A stretch of DNA of 64,000 nt from contig CM046349.1 of the NCBI GenBank assembly GCA_025403435.1, positions 21,288,004 through 21,352,003 on the forward strand. Direction: 5' to 3'. The notes beneath the pieces are model-generated. The model saw only the letters and a list, made by a program, of their open reading frames with translations, was not told where the DNA came from and searched no databases. Below, piece after piece: positions 37,349-48,840 of the stretch. How positions within the stretch are numbered: the stretch's first letter is position 1; every line of letters starts with the position of its first letter. Made by a program: the position numbers and the translations under genes. Source of the stretch: Artocarpus heterophyllus. Taxonomy: Eukaryota > Streptophyta > Magnoliopsida > Rosales > Moraceae.

Positions 37349-39707
37349 ATGGCGTATAGGAGGCCTTTGCAGCTTCATCATGTGTTGAGCAGAGTCGGTT
37401 TCAATGGCACCAGGACTCTTAGTGCTCTTCCCCAAGGCAAATCCCAATCCCCTTCTTCTCAACTCCGAATACGAGTACAGTGCTCACAAGTAATCTCTCT
37501 CTCAAACACGTTTTTGTTCATGATCCTTTTTCGTGATCTGGATTCTGTGTTTTGAGCTTATTTTCATCAATTTCTCGTTTTGAATCTTCTTCACTAATAG
37601 TTTCGTTTATTTTCGTGAGTTTTGGGCGAGAAATTTTTTTTTTTTTTTTTTTTTTTCCAGAAATTGCGTCTCTGGTGATTAGAATCTCCTTCTAATAGAT
37701 TATAATGAGGTTTTCTTTTCTTTTCTTTATTTTTTCTTTTTCTTTTTAATTTATCTTTCAATTTTTAAAGATAATGTAAAAATTATAATATATGTGCTGT
37801 ATAGTTTGTACTATTCTATTATAAATCTTATTACCTTAAAAAAAATTATAAATCTTATTCTTGTTGATACTTGATGGTGAAGTCTATTTCTGTGACTTCG
37901 TTGGCAAATTCTAGCTACATTGAAATGCATCTTTAACTGTTCATTCATTGTAGACACTATGGAGAATCTTTTAGCTTTGTTTGTTGTTTGTATTCTCTCT
38001 TTTTTTGTGATTTCTGATGCAAGTACTGATTTCCTCTGTACGATAAACTCTTCCCTGTTAATTTTAATTGAACCTTACTTTTTTCCTTTCTCATTTAGAG
38101 TTTGTTTCCACCCCCTCTATTTTGTTTAATTTAACTTCTTCTAGTCATAAAAGAGAACTTACAAGTTATGAAAGAAGAAAGCTTTGCAATTTCAGTAAAA
38201 AAAGTCTACTGTGACTCACTAATTGATTGACAGTCATGTGGGCTGAACGGGACATTTTCCGAGAGGCTAGCCTCTTGAAAGGAAGGGGGAAAAAGAAGAA
38301 AAAGAAGAAGAAGAAGAAAGAAAAAAGATGCTTGGTTTCAAAGTATATAAGATTACCATTTTTGGTTTTAAAATCCGAGGTTTCTGGAGTCCCCTTGTCT
38401 TTCTATGCTTCTGCATGGATTGTGCTTTTTAGGTTTAGGACAGGTCTATTATAGCATGTTGCTTTGTTTTCCTTAAAAGTTAATGCCATTTTCTTTTTTA
38501 TGTTTGTTCTGTTCAGTTGCAGTTTACATTGTCAATATCTTGTGGATGAGTTTCATGTATTCCATTCATCTCCTTATCTAAATCTCTTTCCTTGTTGCAA
38601 TGAAGTTATCACCCAATTCCTGTAGTCTTCTCACAAGCAAAGGGATCATCAATATGGGATCCAGAGGGCAACAGATATCTAGACTTTCTCTCTGCTTACT
38701 CTGCAGTCAACCAGGTAGAAAAGATAGAGTAATTATGCTGTTATGTGATGTATAACTCTGTTGATTATAGGTGATTCAATGGCGCCCTGTCTCTTCTTCT
38801 TAACCCATTCACATGAATTTTCTTTGCTAAAAGCAATCTCAACTGTGAAATTGATGAAACGTGTTATCAGATCTGTGGCTTCAGTGCTGCATTTATATAA
38901 TAACTTCTGTGACAACTTTCTAGAGTCTGTAACAATAGCTTCTTTTTCCTATAACTTAAGGAAATGCATTACTCATCCAACATAAGGGAATTTATATTCT
39001 TGAAATGGCCTTCTATTTTTGTATCAATTATTATACTCCATTACCTTCCGTTGTAGGGACATTGTCATCCAACAATCATGAAAGCATTACAAGAACAAGC
39101 AGAAAGGCTGACTCTTAGCTCTTGAGCTTTCTATAATGATAGATTCCCAATATTTGCAAAGCGTCTAACAGATATGTTTGGATACGATGTGCTGCTGCCT
39201 ATGGACACTGGTGCTGAAGGTGTGGAAACAGCTCTGAAGTTGGCAAGGAAATGGGGTTATGAGAAGAAGAAAATTCCGAAAGATGAGGTAAAATTTACGA
39301 AAATTGTTTATAACACCACATGAAATCGTGTCTATCATATTTTTTTTTTTGATGTATAAATATTATGCAACAGTATATGGTGTGTTATATTACCAAAAGT
39401 TTGGTAAGCCACAGGTCACAATGCAAGTTATTTTGAAGGTACTTTCCAATTTGAGGCACTAGGTCTGGAGATTTGGGCTTTGAGCCTTGCATTTGCATTA
39501 AAAACAATTTCTTCTTCTGCACGCTATTAATTGGCCTGGTTTAATACACATACTTGCATTTGTAAACTTCGTTTGTTTTTGTTAGGCAAAAGTTCTTTCC
39601 ACGTGAATATATAATTTTGTTGGTTTTTTGTAATATTTCCTTCCAGTATAACATTGACATTATGCCAACATATAGATTGTAGCATTGTAAAATTATGAGA
39701 AATTTCA

Positions 39708-41608
39708 CAATGTTTTAAAAGGCGTAAACGGGAACTGAGGCGATTTGTCTAATCGAGGCGAGGCGTAAGCCTCGAGGCGGATCGAGGCGTAAGCCTCGAA
39801 TGTAAAAAAAAAAAAAAAATCATAAAATTGAATAAAATTCATAAACATGTCATAACAAATAAAAGATACACTTAGTTTATGCCATAACAAAAAAACACAC
39901 ACGAAGCAATTTAAGTCTAAAGCCCTCAAAAATTGAAGTTTCGATCATCATCCTCGTCCTCATCCTCATCTTCTTCATCATTATTATCTTCCAAATCCAT
40001 ATCATCGTCATCATTCCAATCTTCTTCTTGTTCTTCCTCTTCTTCAATCACCGCTATTTTCTTCTTAGTTCCTACATCAATGTTGATAAAATTTTGAGTG
40101 ACCTGTGTGACCAATGAAGTAATAAGCTAATAACATAATTATGTTATTCTCTATAATTACCTATTGTTGTTAGAGTTGACTTTAATGAGGAGCCACTCTT
40201 TTTCTTTCCTTTGGATGATCTTGAACTTTCACCTGCCTCATCCCCTTCATAAGCTAACATGGATAGAACAGACAATGCCTGAGTGTAGAAATAATACCGT
40301 GACAAAACAAAATTCAACATCCATGTTCCGACAAAACGTGAAAAGGCCTTTATTAATAATAAAAAGAACCTTAAATTACTTGATTTGCATTTTGATTAAC
40401 AGTAACACATATAAAGCATGTTTCCCATCAACTTGTAAACATAATTGGTTCTTCAACCAGCCAACAGAAACATTCAAACAACAATGCATGTGGCAAACAA
40501 GTTCTCCACCTTCCACGAAACAACATTCATAATAGCAGTTACCTATTGTTAAACACAGAGGTCATAGGAAAAGGAAATAATGGTTAAAATATAATGCTGA
40601 CACCTCTTCAACCCTGTAGAAGGGAGCAAGATGATTGTCACAAAATTGTTTCTCTTCAGCTGCCCTACTTCCATGACCTACCCAAAGCTGCAATGATTAA
40701 TATGTCAAACCCCCACAAAGATAAATAAGCGATTAACCAAGTAACAGCATTTCACAATGTTAAATTACAAAAATCGAACCAGTACCAAGAAGTTTCTGCA
40801 ATTTTCAGTGTTACACAAACACAACTTCTATCGAAACCAAATTTCAGTATGAGACTAAACTTTCCAAACATCATATTTAGAATTTGATTCAGTCAATAGT
40901 AATATATGTCCGTGGAGAGTTCTACACATAAGAAAGAAAGCAGAGGAAGCTTCACTGAACCACCATATATAACAATATGCAGTACACAGCCCCAAAGCCA
41001 TCCTCCATACTATATACAGTACACTACGTGTTTATCTTGAGGGAAGCTATTGAAGCGGCTCTAAATAACAGCATTTGCAGCAGTAGATAAGAGAAAAAAA
41101 AAATATGGTAGAAAATAAAAGAAAGGGAAAAAAAACCTGGGAGAGGAGGTCGTCACTCAGTCCCACGTTGCTGCTCAAATGGGAGAAGGCTTGGAAGATG
41201 GAGGTGCTGCTGAGAGGAAGATGCAGACGCTGCTGAGAGGAAGACTCTGCTGAGAGGAAGATGCGGCTGATGAAGAAACGTTGAAGCAGAAGAGTATGCT
41301 AGGTTTTTAAAATCTCTCTTGCTTTTATTAGCAAAAAGCCCAACTTGACTATTGGGCTGGTTTTTTTTTTTTTTTTTCTTTACGAGACAAAATTAGGCTG
41401 AAAAGAAGCCCAACAGACGTCCACCCATTGAGGCGCACGCCTCAATCGCCTTGAGGTGAAAACGCCTCAAGGCGTGCGCCTCAAAAGAAAAAGGCTTAAG
41501 CCTCATGAAAATGATTGAGGTTTAAGCCTTTTCTTTTGAAGGCATTTCTTACGCCTCGATCTGAGGCGCGCCTCGAGGCGTACGCCTCGAGCGCCTTTTT
41601 AAACATTG
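39708..41608. mobile_element. hAT-type DNA transposon in aminotransferase intron 3
   Basis: The ends CAATGTTTTAAAAGGCG and the complement of GCGCCTTTTTAAACATTG are inverted repeats. They are flanked by a perfect 8-bp direct repeat, AAATTTCA (39,700-39,707 and 41,609-41,616), the duplication length of hAT elements. Both ends carry many palindromic GAGGCG/CGCCTC units. Inside, on the minus strand, are pieces of a possible spliced gene: an acidic C-terminal tail (39,926-40,114, DDDDMDLEDNNDEEDED) and a short exon-like piece near 40,615-40,690. No full transposase is recognisable, so it is non-autonomous or decayed. Confidence 0.88.
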
Positions 41609-43046
41609 AAATTTCATTAGCCTGTTGTCAAGTCATTACATGCTTGTGTATGGCAATGCTCTTGCTGAAATACTTTTGAGGTTAAGAACTGTATCATAAC
41701 TGCTATTTGTCTTCTTTTTGTTATTGTTTATATGTCAGTGGAGAGTTTTAATTTTCCTTCATCTTGTTTAAATTGTCACTTGGCCTTCTTCCTTTCTCAA
41801 TATCATTTGTTCATGGTTTTGCTCATTTTCTCAACTTTTATTCACCTTTTGATTGAATTTATGTAATTGCTAATGTTTTAAATGACGTTCCTAAAACTCA
41901 TCTTTTTCTATTTTGCGCACATACACGTCACAGGGACAAGCTTAGTTTTTGTTTCAGAATGCCCTTCGTTTACTTATTTTGACTAGTAGACTTGTGTCTC
42001 ATACTCATGGACTAAATGTAGGCTATCATTGTATCATGCTGTGGATGCTTCCATGGTCGTACACTGGCTGTCATCTCGATGAGCTGTGACAATGAGGCTA
42101 CCCGAGGTTTTGGACCCTTGTTGCCTGGCCATCTTAAAGTTGATTTCGGTGATTCAGCAGCCCTTGAGAAAATTTTTAAAGGTTTGAATTTCTTTAACCT
42201 CCGTTCTCTTAAATCTTCATGGTGGCTGTCCTATTTCTTCTATATCTTATGATATGATTGCAAACTATTGCATTTTGTACAAATTATATCAAGTTTTTCA
42301 GTCAAAATAGTAATATGAAAAAAATATAAATAATTCATTTCAAATTCATACCCTTTTTATTATTGATAAATGCTATTTTGAGAACAGAAGAAATCAATAT
42401 TTATCCTGAATTGTTGATTGTTGTGGGTGCAGAAATTGGAGATCGGATAGCTGGATTTTTGTTTGAACCTATACAAGGAGAGGCCGGGGTATGTTTTGGA
42501 AGGAATATTTATTGATTTTTGGATTGTGCAAGATAAATGTTATGTGGACATGTAGTTTGGTGTGCTATTTGGCAAACCTTAAATTTTGGGGATATTGCCA
42601 TATTACATATATTTGTGAGAGCAAATAAATTGAAGGTGTTCATAAGTTAAATCATTTGAGAAGGCACGATTAGCTTACATATGTCAATTATCATTACCAA
42701 CATAATTCTCAATGCCCATGTTGTCCTGTAACTGCAGCAGTCAAAATTTTATATTAACTTCAATGAAAGGATGAGGAATAGATTTGCATTTATGCCATGC
42801 AAAGGATACAAGATTAGGTCAATCAGTCTTTTTTACCCTTGATTAGGACTTAGATTTGCTAAACATGATAGGTTTTCAAAATTACCTTCTTTTAGTCATT
42901 GGTTATCTTTTGATATGTAATTCTCTGTACCAACAGGATATGTTAAACCTTAACTTTTACAAGCCCAAAATGAATCCTCCATGTTACCAAGATGGAAGTT
43001 TAAGAGCTTGAATTCACTAATTTCTCAAGTCATGTAAGGAGCCTTG

Positions 43047-43478
43047 TGTCACGTTGCAGGCAATTGCAATGTGGTTGAAGTCATTAGCGGAGGGTTTCAT
43101 TTTGATGACTTAGGGTTTCTAGAAGAATTTTCTTTCTAGGTTAAGTATTCTTCTATGCAAAGAATACTTTTAGGCTAAGATTATATTTTGTTTTGCATGC
43201 CTTATCTTTTATCAACCGCCACCATGTGTTTTGGTTTGAGTCGTTCATGTTGGAGGCTTTGGCTTGTAAATAGAGAGAGCCCCTCATCTGTAGATTCGCT
43301 AGATTTTTGAGAGTAGAGCACATTGTAAAGACTTCTAATAGTAATAGGTCCCTTAGTTCCTTCCTATTTCTCGTGCGTTTGAGTTTTTTAGCTTGAGATT
43401 CTTTGAATTAGGTTGCTTTGAATAGGTTGACAATGATAAGGTTGCATGATTGCCTTGTGAGAAGAAAAGATTGCGACA
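43047..43478 (+). repeat. left LTR of the inward-facing pair
   Basis: It starts TGTCACGTTG and ends TTGCGACA. A TATA-like TGTAAATAGAG lies near 43,266. It is followed after two bases by TGGTATTAGAGCC (43,481-43,493), a degenerate initiator tRNA-Met complement. Confidence 0.8.
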
Positions 43479-43854
43479 GTTGGTATTAGAGCCTCATCAA
43501 CACGACGGTGACTCAGGGTGCCGGTGATGCAGCATATAGAGATTAGTAGTTTCCTATTCAGATTATTATTAGGATTATTATTCAGATTATTATTAGGATT
43601 ACCTATTCAGATTATTAGTAAGATTATTATTAGTTTCCTATTTAGACTATTGTTCTACTTTCCTACAAACACTATATAAAGGCTCATTGTAATTGTTTTG
43701 GAGTATCATTGATCAATAATCAGACTTATTCCCAATTATTAAACTCTATGAGTTTGTTTTTAAGTCTTCTTTCTCTGTTTCACTTTGAAAACACTTCCGC
43801 TGCACCAAAATTGGTATCAGAGGCCTCGGTTTTTCCCTGGGAGGTGCAATAGCC

Positions 43855-44301
43855 ATGATTGGCAATTGGAGTTCCTTCGACGCCAATGAGCGTGAAGATT
43901 CATACCATCGGAGAAGCAGGCCTCATCGGTGGAGTGCCCACCAACAGCCACTTTCTCCACTGTCTCCTCACAGGTACCACCACCATTCTCCTCAATCTTC
44001 ATCATATTATCATCTCTGTTCACCATCCTCACAGATTTGCCATTATCATCAAACCTATACAAAATCAGATTCATCAGCCAAATTCAAAATCCCTAGTTTT
44101 ATAGGAGTTTTTGATAAAAGAGAATTTTATGACTGGTTTGAAATTGTGGATGAATATTTTGAAAATACAAGTGTGGATTCAATGAAACAAGCTCTACTGG
44201 TAGCTTTTCAATTCAAGGGCTATGTGATTTATTGGTGGGAGAATTTGCAAAAACAAAGAGAGTTCAAGGGAAGAAGAAGATCAAAAGTTGGGTCAAGATG
44301 A
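43855..44301 (+). pseudogene. gypsy-type gag, N-terminal part
   Basis: After a His/Ser-rich leader this reads FKIPSFIGVFDKREFYDWFE, then YVIYWWENLQKQRE. That is the pattern of the retrotransposon gag domain (substrate-like PxFxG..., then WW). The frame passes to the overlapping 44,232 ORF, where the gag sequence continues (KIKSWVKMREKLKENFI), so there is a frameshift of the overlap type between them. Confidence 0.8.
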
Positions 44302-45488
44302 GAGAAAAGCTAAAAGAGAATTTTATATCCACTGCCTATCCAGCAAATCTGTATACGCCTCCCAATTTGATGATGGCACCCTACGGATCTGGCGACGTGT
44401 ACATCTCTACGACGGGAAAGCACCCTGTGCGCACAGCCTCGTCGACGCATGATAGACTCTCTTTGTCGCCCGAAGACGATCGCATTCACCCCTGTTTGAA
44501 GCCATCTCCACCTTCACGACCCGTAGAGCGCGATGGAGAACTCCAACATAGTGGTCAGTCGATCCCCGACATTTGCAATTCATCCCTGTCCCAACATTGC
44601 GGCGGCGCTAGTGATGAAGTCATTCATCTCAGTTCACAGCCATTTCTCCCATGCGACACACCTCCTTCTCCATCGAAGCTACAGGCGGCTCTTCCATCAT
44701 TATGCGGGGTTGGGTTTAATCAGCGCCAGCGTGGAGTTAATGGCGGTGAGTTGCTCACCAGTGGCGGCACTGATATGCGCTCCCCTCCTTCACGAAGTAC
44801 ATTGGAACTTCAAAATTCTATTGAGCTGACCCTAGAGCAAAATGGGCCCAACAACATTCCCCTAGCCCAAAAGAAATTGGAGCCAGCTCTAACTTTTGAA
44901 GAGGAATTTGGCCCAAATCAGGATCTACAGCCCAACAAGTCAAATGGTCAAAATCAGTTGCAAAGTATGCAAATTGACACTATCCAAATCTCCAAGTTTA
45001 GCAACGACAATGGCACTCATCAGATTTTAAATCCCATCAAGCAAATTGATCCAATTTTTCATCAAAATCCCATGCCAACACGTAAAGATGAAATTCAAAG
45101 TGAGCCAACAAGTCAAGTTGTTGAAGAGATTGGACCAACTGGAACACAACTTGAAAAGCCAAAAATTGAGTGCATTGTTTTTGAAGATTTGAAGGTGAAG
45201 CCACTAATTTTTGTTGATCAAATTATTGGCATACTTGCAATTGATCTTGGGGATTTTAAGACCAAAAGGGTGAGTCGGCGTCAATGGCGAATCGCTCGGG
45301 ACTTTAGGGCATTTGGGTGGACCATTGCTTTGGTTCTATTGTGGGTTTGGAATGTGATTTGTCTAGATTTGGTTATGGTGCATTTGCGTAAGATTCGCTT
45401 TCTGGTTGGCACTTACAATAAGCTACAAAACAAGAATATTGAACCTTTTCTAATTCTGAAGAAAATTGGAGATAACCTTATAAAATAG
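44232..45488 (+). CDS. 418-aa ORF of the gypsy element: gag end, unknown insert, pol C-terminus
   Basis: This is the longest open frame in the window. Residues 1-40 continue the gag domain (KSWVKMREKLKENFISTAYP). Residues of about 45-330 are a Ser/Pro-rich then Gln/Asn-rich stretch that I do not recognise; its DNA is clearly more GC-rich than the surroundings for about the first 450 bp (44,370-44,820). Residues of about 335-418 match the end of gypsy polyproteins (VHLRKIRFLVGTYNKLQ, PFLILKKIGDN). A stop follows at 45,486, and the pol tail continues for about 120 bp in another frame (IDLPPDMNISNTFNVADI). It could be a real chimeric ORF or a chance read-through. Confidence 0.65.
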   Translation: MVGEFAKTKRVQGKKKIKSWVKMREKLKENFISTAYPANLYTPPNLMMAPYGSGDVYISTTGKHPVRTASSTHDRLSLSPEDDRIHPCLKPSPPSRPVERDGELQHSGQSIPDICNSSLSQHCGGASDEVIHLSSQPFLPCDTPPSPSKLQAALPSLCGVGFNQRQRGVNGGELLTSGGTDMRSPPSRSTLELQNSIELTLEQNGPNNIPLAQKKLEPALTFEEEFGPNQDLQPNKSNGQNQLQSMQIDTIQISKFSNDNGTHQILNPIKQIDPIFHQNPMPTRKDEIQSEPTSQVVEEIGPTGTQLEKPKIECIVFEDLKVKPLIFVDQIIGILAIDLGDFKTKRVSRRQWRIARDFRAFGWTIALVLLWVWNVICLDLVMVHLRKIRFLVGTYNKLQNKNIEPFLILKKIGDNLIK

Positions 45489-46040
45489 ATCTTCCTCCTG
45501 ATATGAATATCTCCAACACTTTCAACGTTGCTGACATCTTTGAGTATTTTCCGCCAGATGAGTTTTCTTTGCACCCACAAAACTCGAGGACGAGTTTTCT
45601 TCACGAGGAAGGGATTGATGCAGCATATAGAGATTAGTAGTTTCCTATTCAGATTAGTATTAGAATTATTATTCATATTATTATTAGGATTACCTATTCA
45701 GATTATAATTGTTTTGGAGTATCATTGATCAATAATAGACTTATTCCTAATTATTAAACTTTGTGAGTTTGTTCTTGAGTCTTCTTTCTCTGTTTCACTT
45801 TGAAAACACTTCCGCTGCACCAGCCAGTAAAGGATTAGTGGTTGGATAAGTTCTTCAAATGGAGATCATGTGGGTGCAGGGTAAGACTGAAGTTACCGAC
45901 CTGTTAGGATCAAGGAGGGGCCGTAGCAGGAGTGGCTTGGTAAAAGCATTGTTAACTTGATGAACAAGGGCAAGTGGCGATTTTAGTTAGTTGAATCTTG
46001 GAGGCCTCCTTCATGATGCCTACAACTCCAAATTATTGAT

Positions 46041-46280
46041 CTAGACCCCATAAGAAGTTGTCAACTTCTCGAGCATTGCATAAACCCTTAAAGCTTTTGG
46101 CTCTGGCACCTCGATCTTTTGAGCTTCAATGGTGGTACTTGGCCCTACTGCCATGGTGCATTTGTACACTGCTATATTGTCTTGCATGTCCTTGAGTTCG
46201 GTCAACATGTCGATCTTGAGCTGGAAAAGTTCACACACCTTTGCTGGTCCCTTCATAAACTGACCATGAAACTTCCCCAT
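46041..46280 (-). pseudogene. retrotransposon gag fragment, minus strand
   Basis: The 79-aa fragment holds a heptad-like helical stretch (KIDMLTELKDMQDNIAVYKC) followed by KIEVPEPKAL, a motif seen before the gag domain of plant LTR retrotransposons. It lies downstream of the minus-orientation LTR at 46,582-47,057, so it belongs to that element. Nothing further of gag is intact. Confidence 0.65.
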
Positions 46281-46581
46281 TCTTCCTGCAAAGAATCCTC
46301 TAGTTGGACTATCATGGCCCGTTGTGCAGTATGGATCTCAGCTTCCTCTATCTCTAGGCCTTCCACCCTCTAGTATTAATTTTCCATTAGGCTCCCTATG
46401 CGACTCACGCCTTCATCACACAATGCAAACATTAATCAAAACTATAATTGAGATCTTTGGACTTACCTTACTACGGGGTATTCCCGTCCACTTGCTCCTC
46501 GCGGCTACACTCTTATGTGATTCACTTTTGAAGGATTGGATGCTCCCACCGATCCTTTAGCAGCACCGTGCTTCACCACCC

Positions 46582-47057
46582 TGTCGATTGATAACACTTT
46601 CTTTCCACTAGTCAAACCATGCAGCCTTAGCACTCACTGTTGTACTAAGCAGCTTAACTCACTTGGAGTTAAGGGTGGTAGCTCAAACACATAAGAGAAA
46701 TAGAGAGGGAACTAGGAGAAAATGAAAGAACTTCTATTACTAGGAGAAATTTTTACTAGTGAACTACGAGCTCAAGTTTGAGGTGTATGTTACAAATTAG
46801 GAGCTCCCCCTATAAATAGACCAAGGCCTCCTACATGAAGGACTCAAATCAAAACATTTGGCGGCAATCTAATGGCTAAAACAATATAAGGCATGCAAAA
46901 CTAGAGGATAATACTTCGCCTAGAAGTGTTCTTATCCTAGAAGAATACTTAGTCTAGAAGAAAACGTAATCTAGAAGGAGAAATTCTTCAAGAACCCCAA
47001 GTCTTTGAGGAAAATTTCCGCTTTTGCGTTCGACCATGTTGCCAGCGCAATGTGACA
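46582..47057 (-). repeat. right LTR of the inward-facing pair
   Basis: Plus-strand ends TGTCGATTG and AATGTGACA. The minus strand aligns with the LTR at 43,047-43,478 and carries a TATA-like CTATTTATAGGGGG near 46,810. Confidence 0.8.
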
Positions 47058-47570
47058 TTAAGCTACCAAGTTGCATTGCTAGGTGATGCATAGTAACCAG
47101 TCCAAGAACTGGTCGCATCAAATGGACATGTAGTCACCAGCTCAAGAACTGGCCACATAGGAGGAAGAAGAAACTTGGAGAAAAACTGGTCACCTAACGA
47201 CTAACCTAGTGAGGAAAACTGGTTGAACGAAGATGAAGGATAGTCTGAAGATGAAGGATGTAGGATGAACTATGTTGAGTGGGTTTTGGCAAAAGATTCC
47301 TATAAATAGGAGAGGAATGGGATTGAGCAAAAGGCCCCTGACTTTTTCATCTTGGGAACTTGTTCTGTCAGTTTTTACTTTTGTTGAGAGAACTTGTAAG
47401 AGAGTTTGTGCTTGTATTCCTTGATATTAAAAATAAAGTTCAGCTAATACAGGCGTCCTTGTGCCGAACTCCTCTAGTCCTTTGTGTCGTCTTTTATATT
47501 TTGAATTTACAGTTTATGTCTTTGCAATCATCTGATCTTTTTCAATAAGATTTCAATCTGGAGAATTGGA
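47058..47570 (+). repeat. LTR-like sequence, unresolved
   Basis: A promoter-like CCTATAAATAGGAGAGG (near 47,300) and a following U5-like stretch (TTGATATTAAAAATAAAG near 47,425) suggest part of another plus-orientation LTR. Internal short repeats of AACTGG occur at 47,105-47,225. No clear ends or coding region were seen. Confidence 0.45.
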
Positions 47571-48439
47571 TCCTCCGAGGTTGATGGATTTCACTGTGAG
47601 CATATGCAAACCATAAAACGCATTAATCGAATTTCTAATTGAGGAGTATTTTGTTGCATAGGTCTATTTTGAGGTTCTTGACATACATTTTAAAGCTGTT
47701 TATTCACTTCTTCCAAACAACCTGAGAATAACCATATCTTTTGTTGATAGGTTATAATTCCTCCTAACGGTTATTTAAAATCTGTCAGAAATCTTTGCTC
47801 AAAATACAATGTTCTAATGATTGCCGATGAAATCCAATCTGGCTTAGCACGATCGGGAAAATTGCTGGCTTGTGATTGGGAAGAAGTTCGCCCAGATGTG
47901 GTGGTATTGACATGTGCATGATTAGCTGGTTCATGCTGTTCAGTCACCTAATTGAGTCAAATTTAGACGGAAAAGACGCTCTTTTTTTTATAATTATTAT
48001 TCCTTTTTTTTTTTTTGTCAGATACTAGGAAAGGCATTGGGTGGTGGAGTGATACCTGTAAGCGTAGTTCTTGCAGTCAAAGGTGTAATGCCGTGTGTCC
48101 GCCCTGGAGAGCACGGAAGGTTTGCTAATCTGATGAACGAATTAAGTTACAGCTTTTGTTTTTCAATTTCTTGTCTAAATCAATCTGAATTTTTCCCCGA
48201 TTTATGACACTACTGTTTAATTATTTTGCTTGTAATTTGCCTTTACTACAGTTTCGAGAAAGAAAATTATTTGGCAGTTAAACTAGTGCGAGTGATTTCC
48301 GCTGGAGAAACATAAAAACAGGACCAGATAATAATTAAAAAAAATCCGACTCGTAGAACTTATTTCTAGATTTATTGTTACATGGCGATATCACTAAACT
48401 GCCATGGCAGAAACTTTTGAATTTGGGTGTTCCCAACAC

Positions 48440-48840
48440 AATACAAATCCTTGATGGTTGAGGATATGGTGGGATTTGGATCCAATAAAAGGGCAAGAGT
48501 CTTGTGGCGATGTGTGTTGCTGGTAGTCCTTTGGTCAGTGTGGAGGGACAGAAATTCCAGAATTTTTGAGGAAAAGGAGTTGGGGTGGTAGATATCTTTG
48601 AGAAGGCAAAATTCCTAGCCTCTTTCTGGGCTTACACTGACAAGGAGTTCAAGGATATTCCATCTGTTTTGTTAATTTTGAATTGAACGAACGTTATTGG
48701 TTATTAATTATTTGTAGAACTGTAGGTTGTTTTGATCTTCTGTTTTCTTTTTTTCTTGTATCTTAAGGATATCTTATCCTTTTCCTCGTATTTGATTACT
48801 TTTATCAATATAAGGTTTTTTTTTAATTAAAAAAAAAAAC
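48440..48840 (+). mobile_element. 5'-truncated LINE 3' end in aminotransferase intron 7
   Basis: 48,455-48,590 translates to FGSNKRARVLWRCVLLVVLW and then SVWRDRNSRIFEEKELG. This is the C-terminal end of plant L1 ORF2 with the W..RN.RIF motif. It is followed by an untranslated tail and an A-rich terminus (48,816-48,839). The truncated 5' end and A tail are typical LINE insertion features. The end lies about 65 bp upstream of the damaged acceptor of exon 8. Confidence 0.8.

Larger units (their letters stand above)
43525..45822 (+). mobile_element. non-autonomous Ty3/gypsy element with short LTRs
   Basis: LTRs at 43,525-43,807 (283 bp) and 45,615-45,822 (208 bp) both start TGATGCAGCATATAGAG and end CTTCCGCTGCACCA. 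The 3' copy lacks about 75 bp, including the TATA region ACTATATAAAGG. The primer binding site TGGTATCAGAGG lies at 43,812 and a purine tract, GAGGAAGGGA, sits before the 3' LTR. The flanks GCCGG and GCCAG (43,520-43,524; 45,823-45,827) fit a 5-bp duplication. The internal part keeps a gag N-terminus and the extreme C-terminus of a gypsy polyprotein, but no protease, RT, RNase H or integrase. Confidence 0.88.
43047..47057. mobile_element. LTR complex with inward-facing LTRs in aminotransferase intron 5
   Basis: A plus-orientation LTR (43,047-43,478, TGTCAC to GCGACA) followed by a primer binding site faces a minus-orientation LTR of the same family (46,582-47,057). They share long blocks, including TTTTGCATGCCTTAT and a TTTGAGTC.TTCATGT.GGAGGC stretch. 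A gag remnant on the minus strand lies inside the right LTR (46,041-46,280). Both halves thus carry a 5' end, which is not the normal LTR arrangement. Flanking bases (CCTTG and TTAAG) do not match. A gypsy element is nested inside at 43,525-45,822. Confidence 0.75.

Noticed and set aside
39926..40114. Acidic 62-aa ORF as an independent gene
   Set aside because: Asp/Glu-rich low complexity within a hAT element; kept only as a possible tail of that element's gene.
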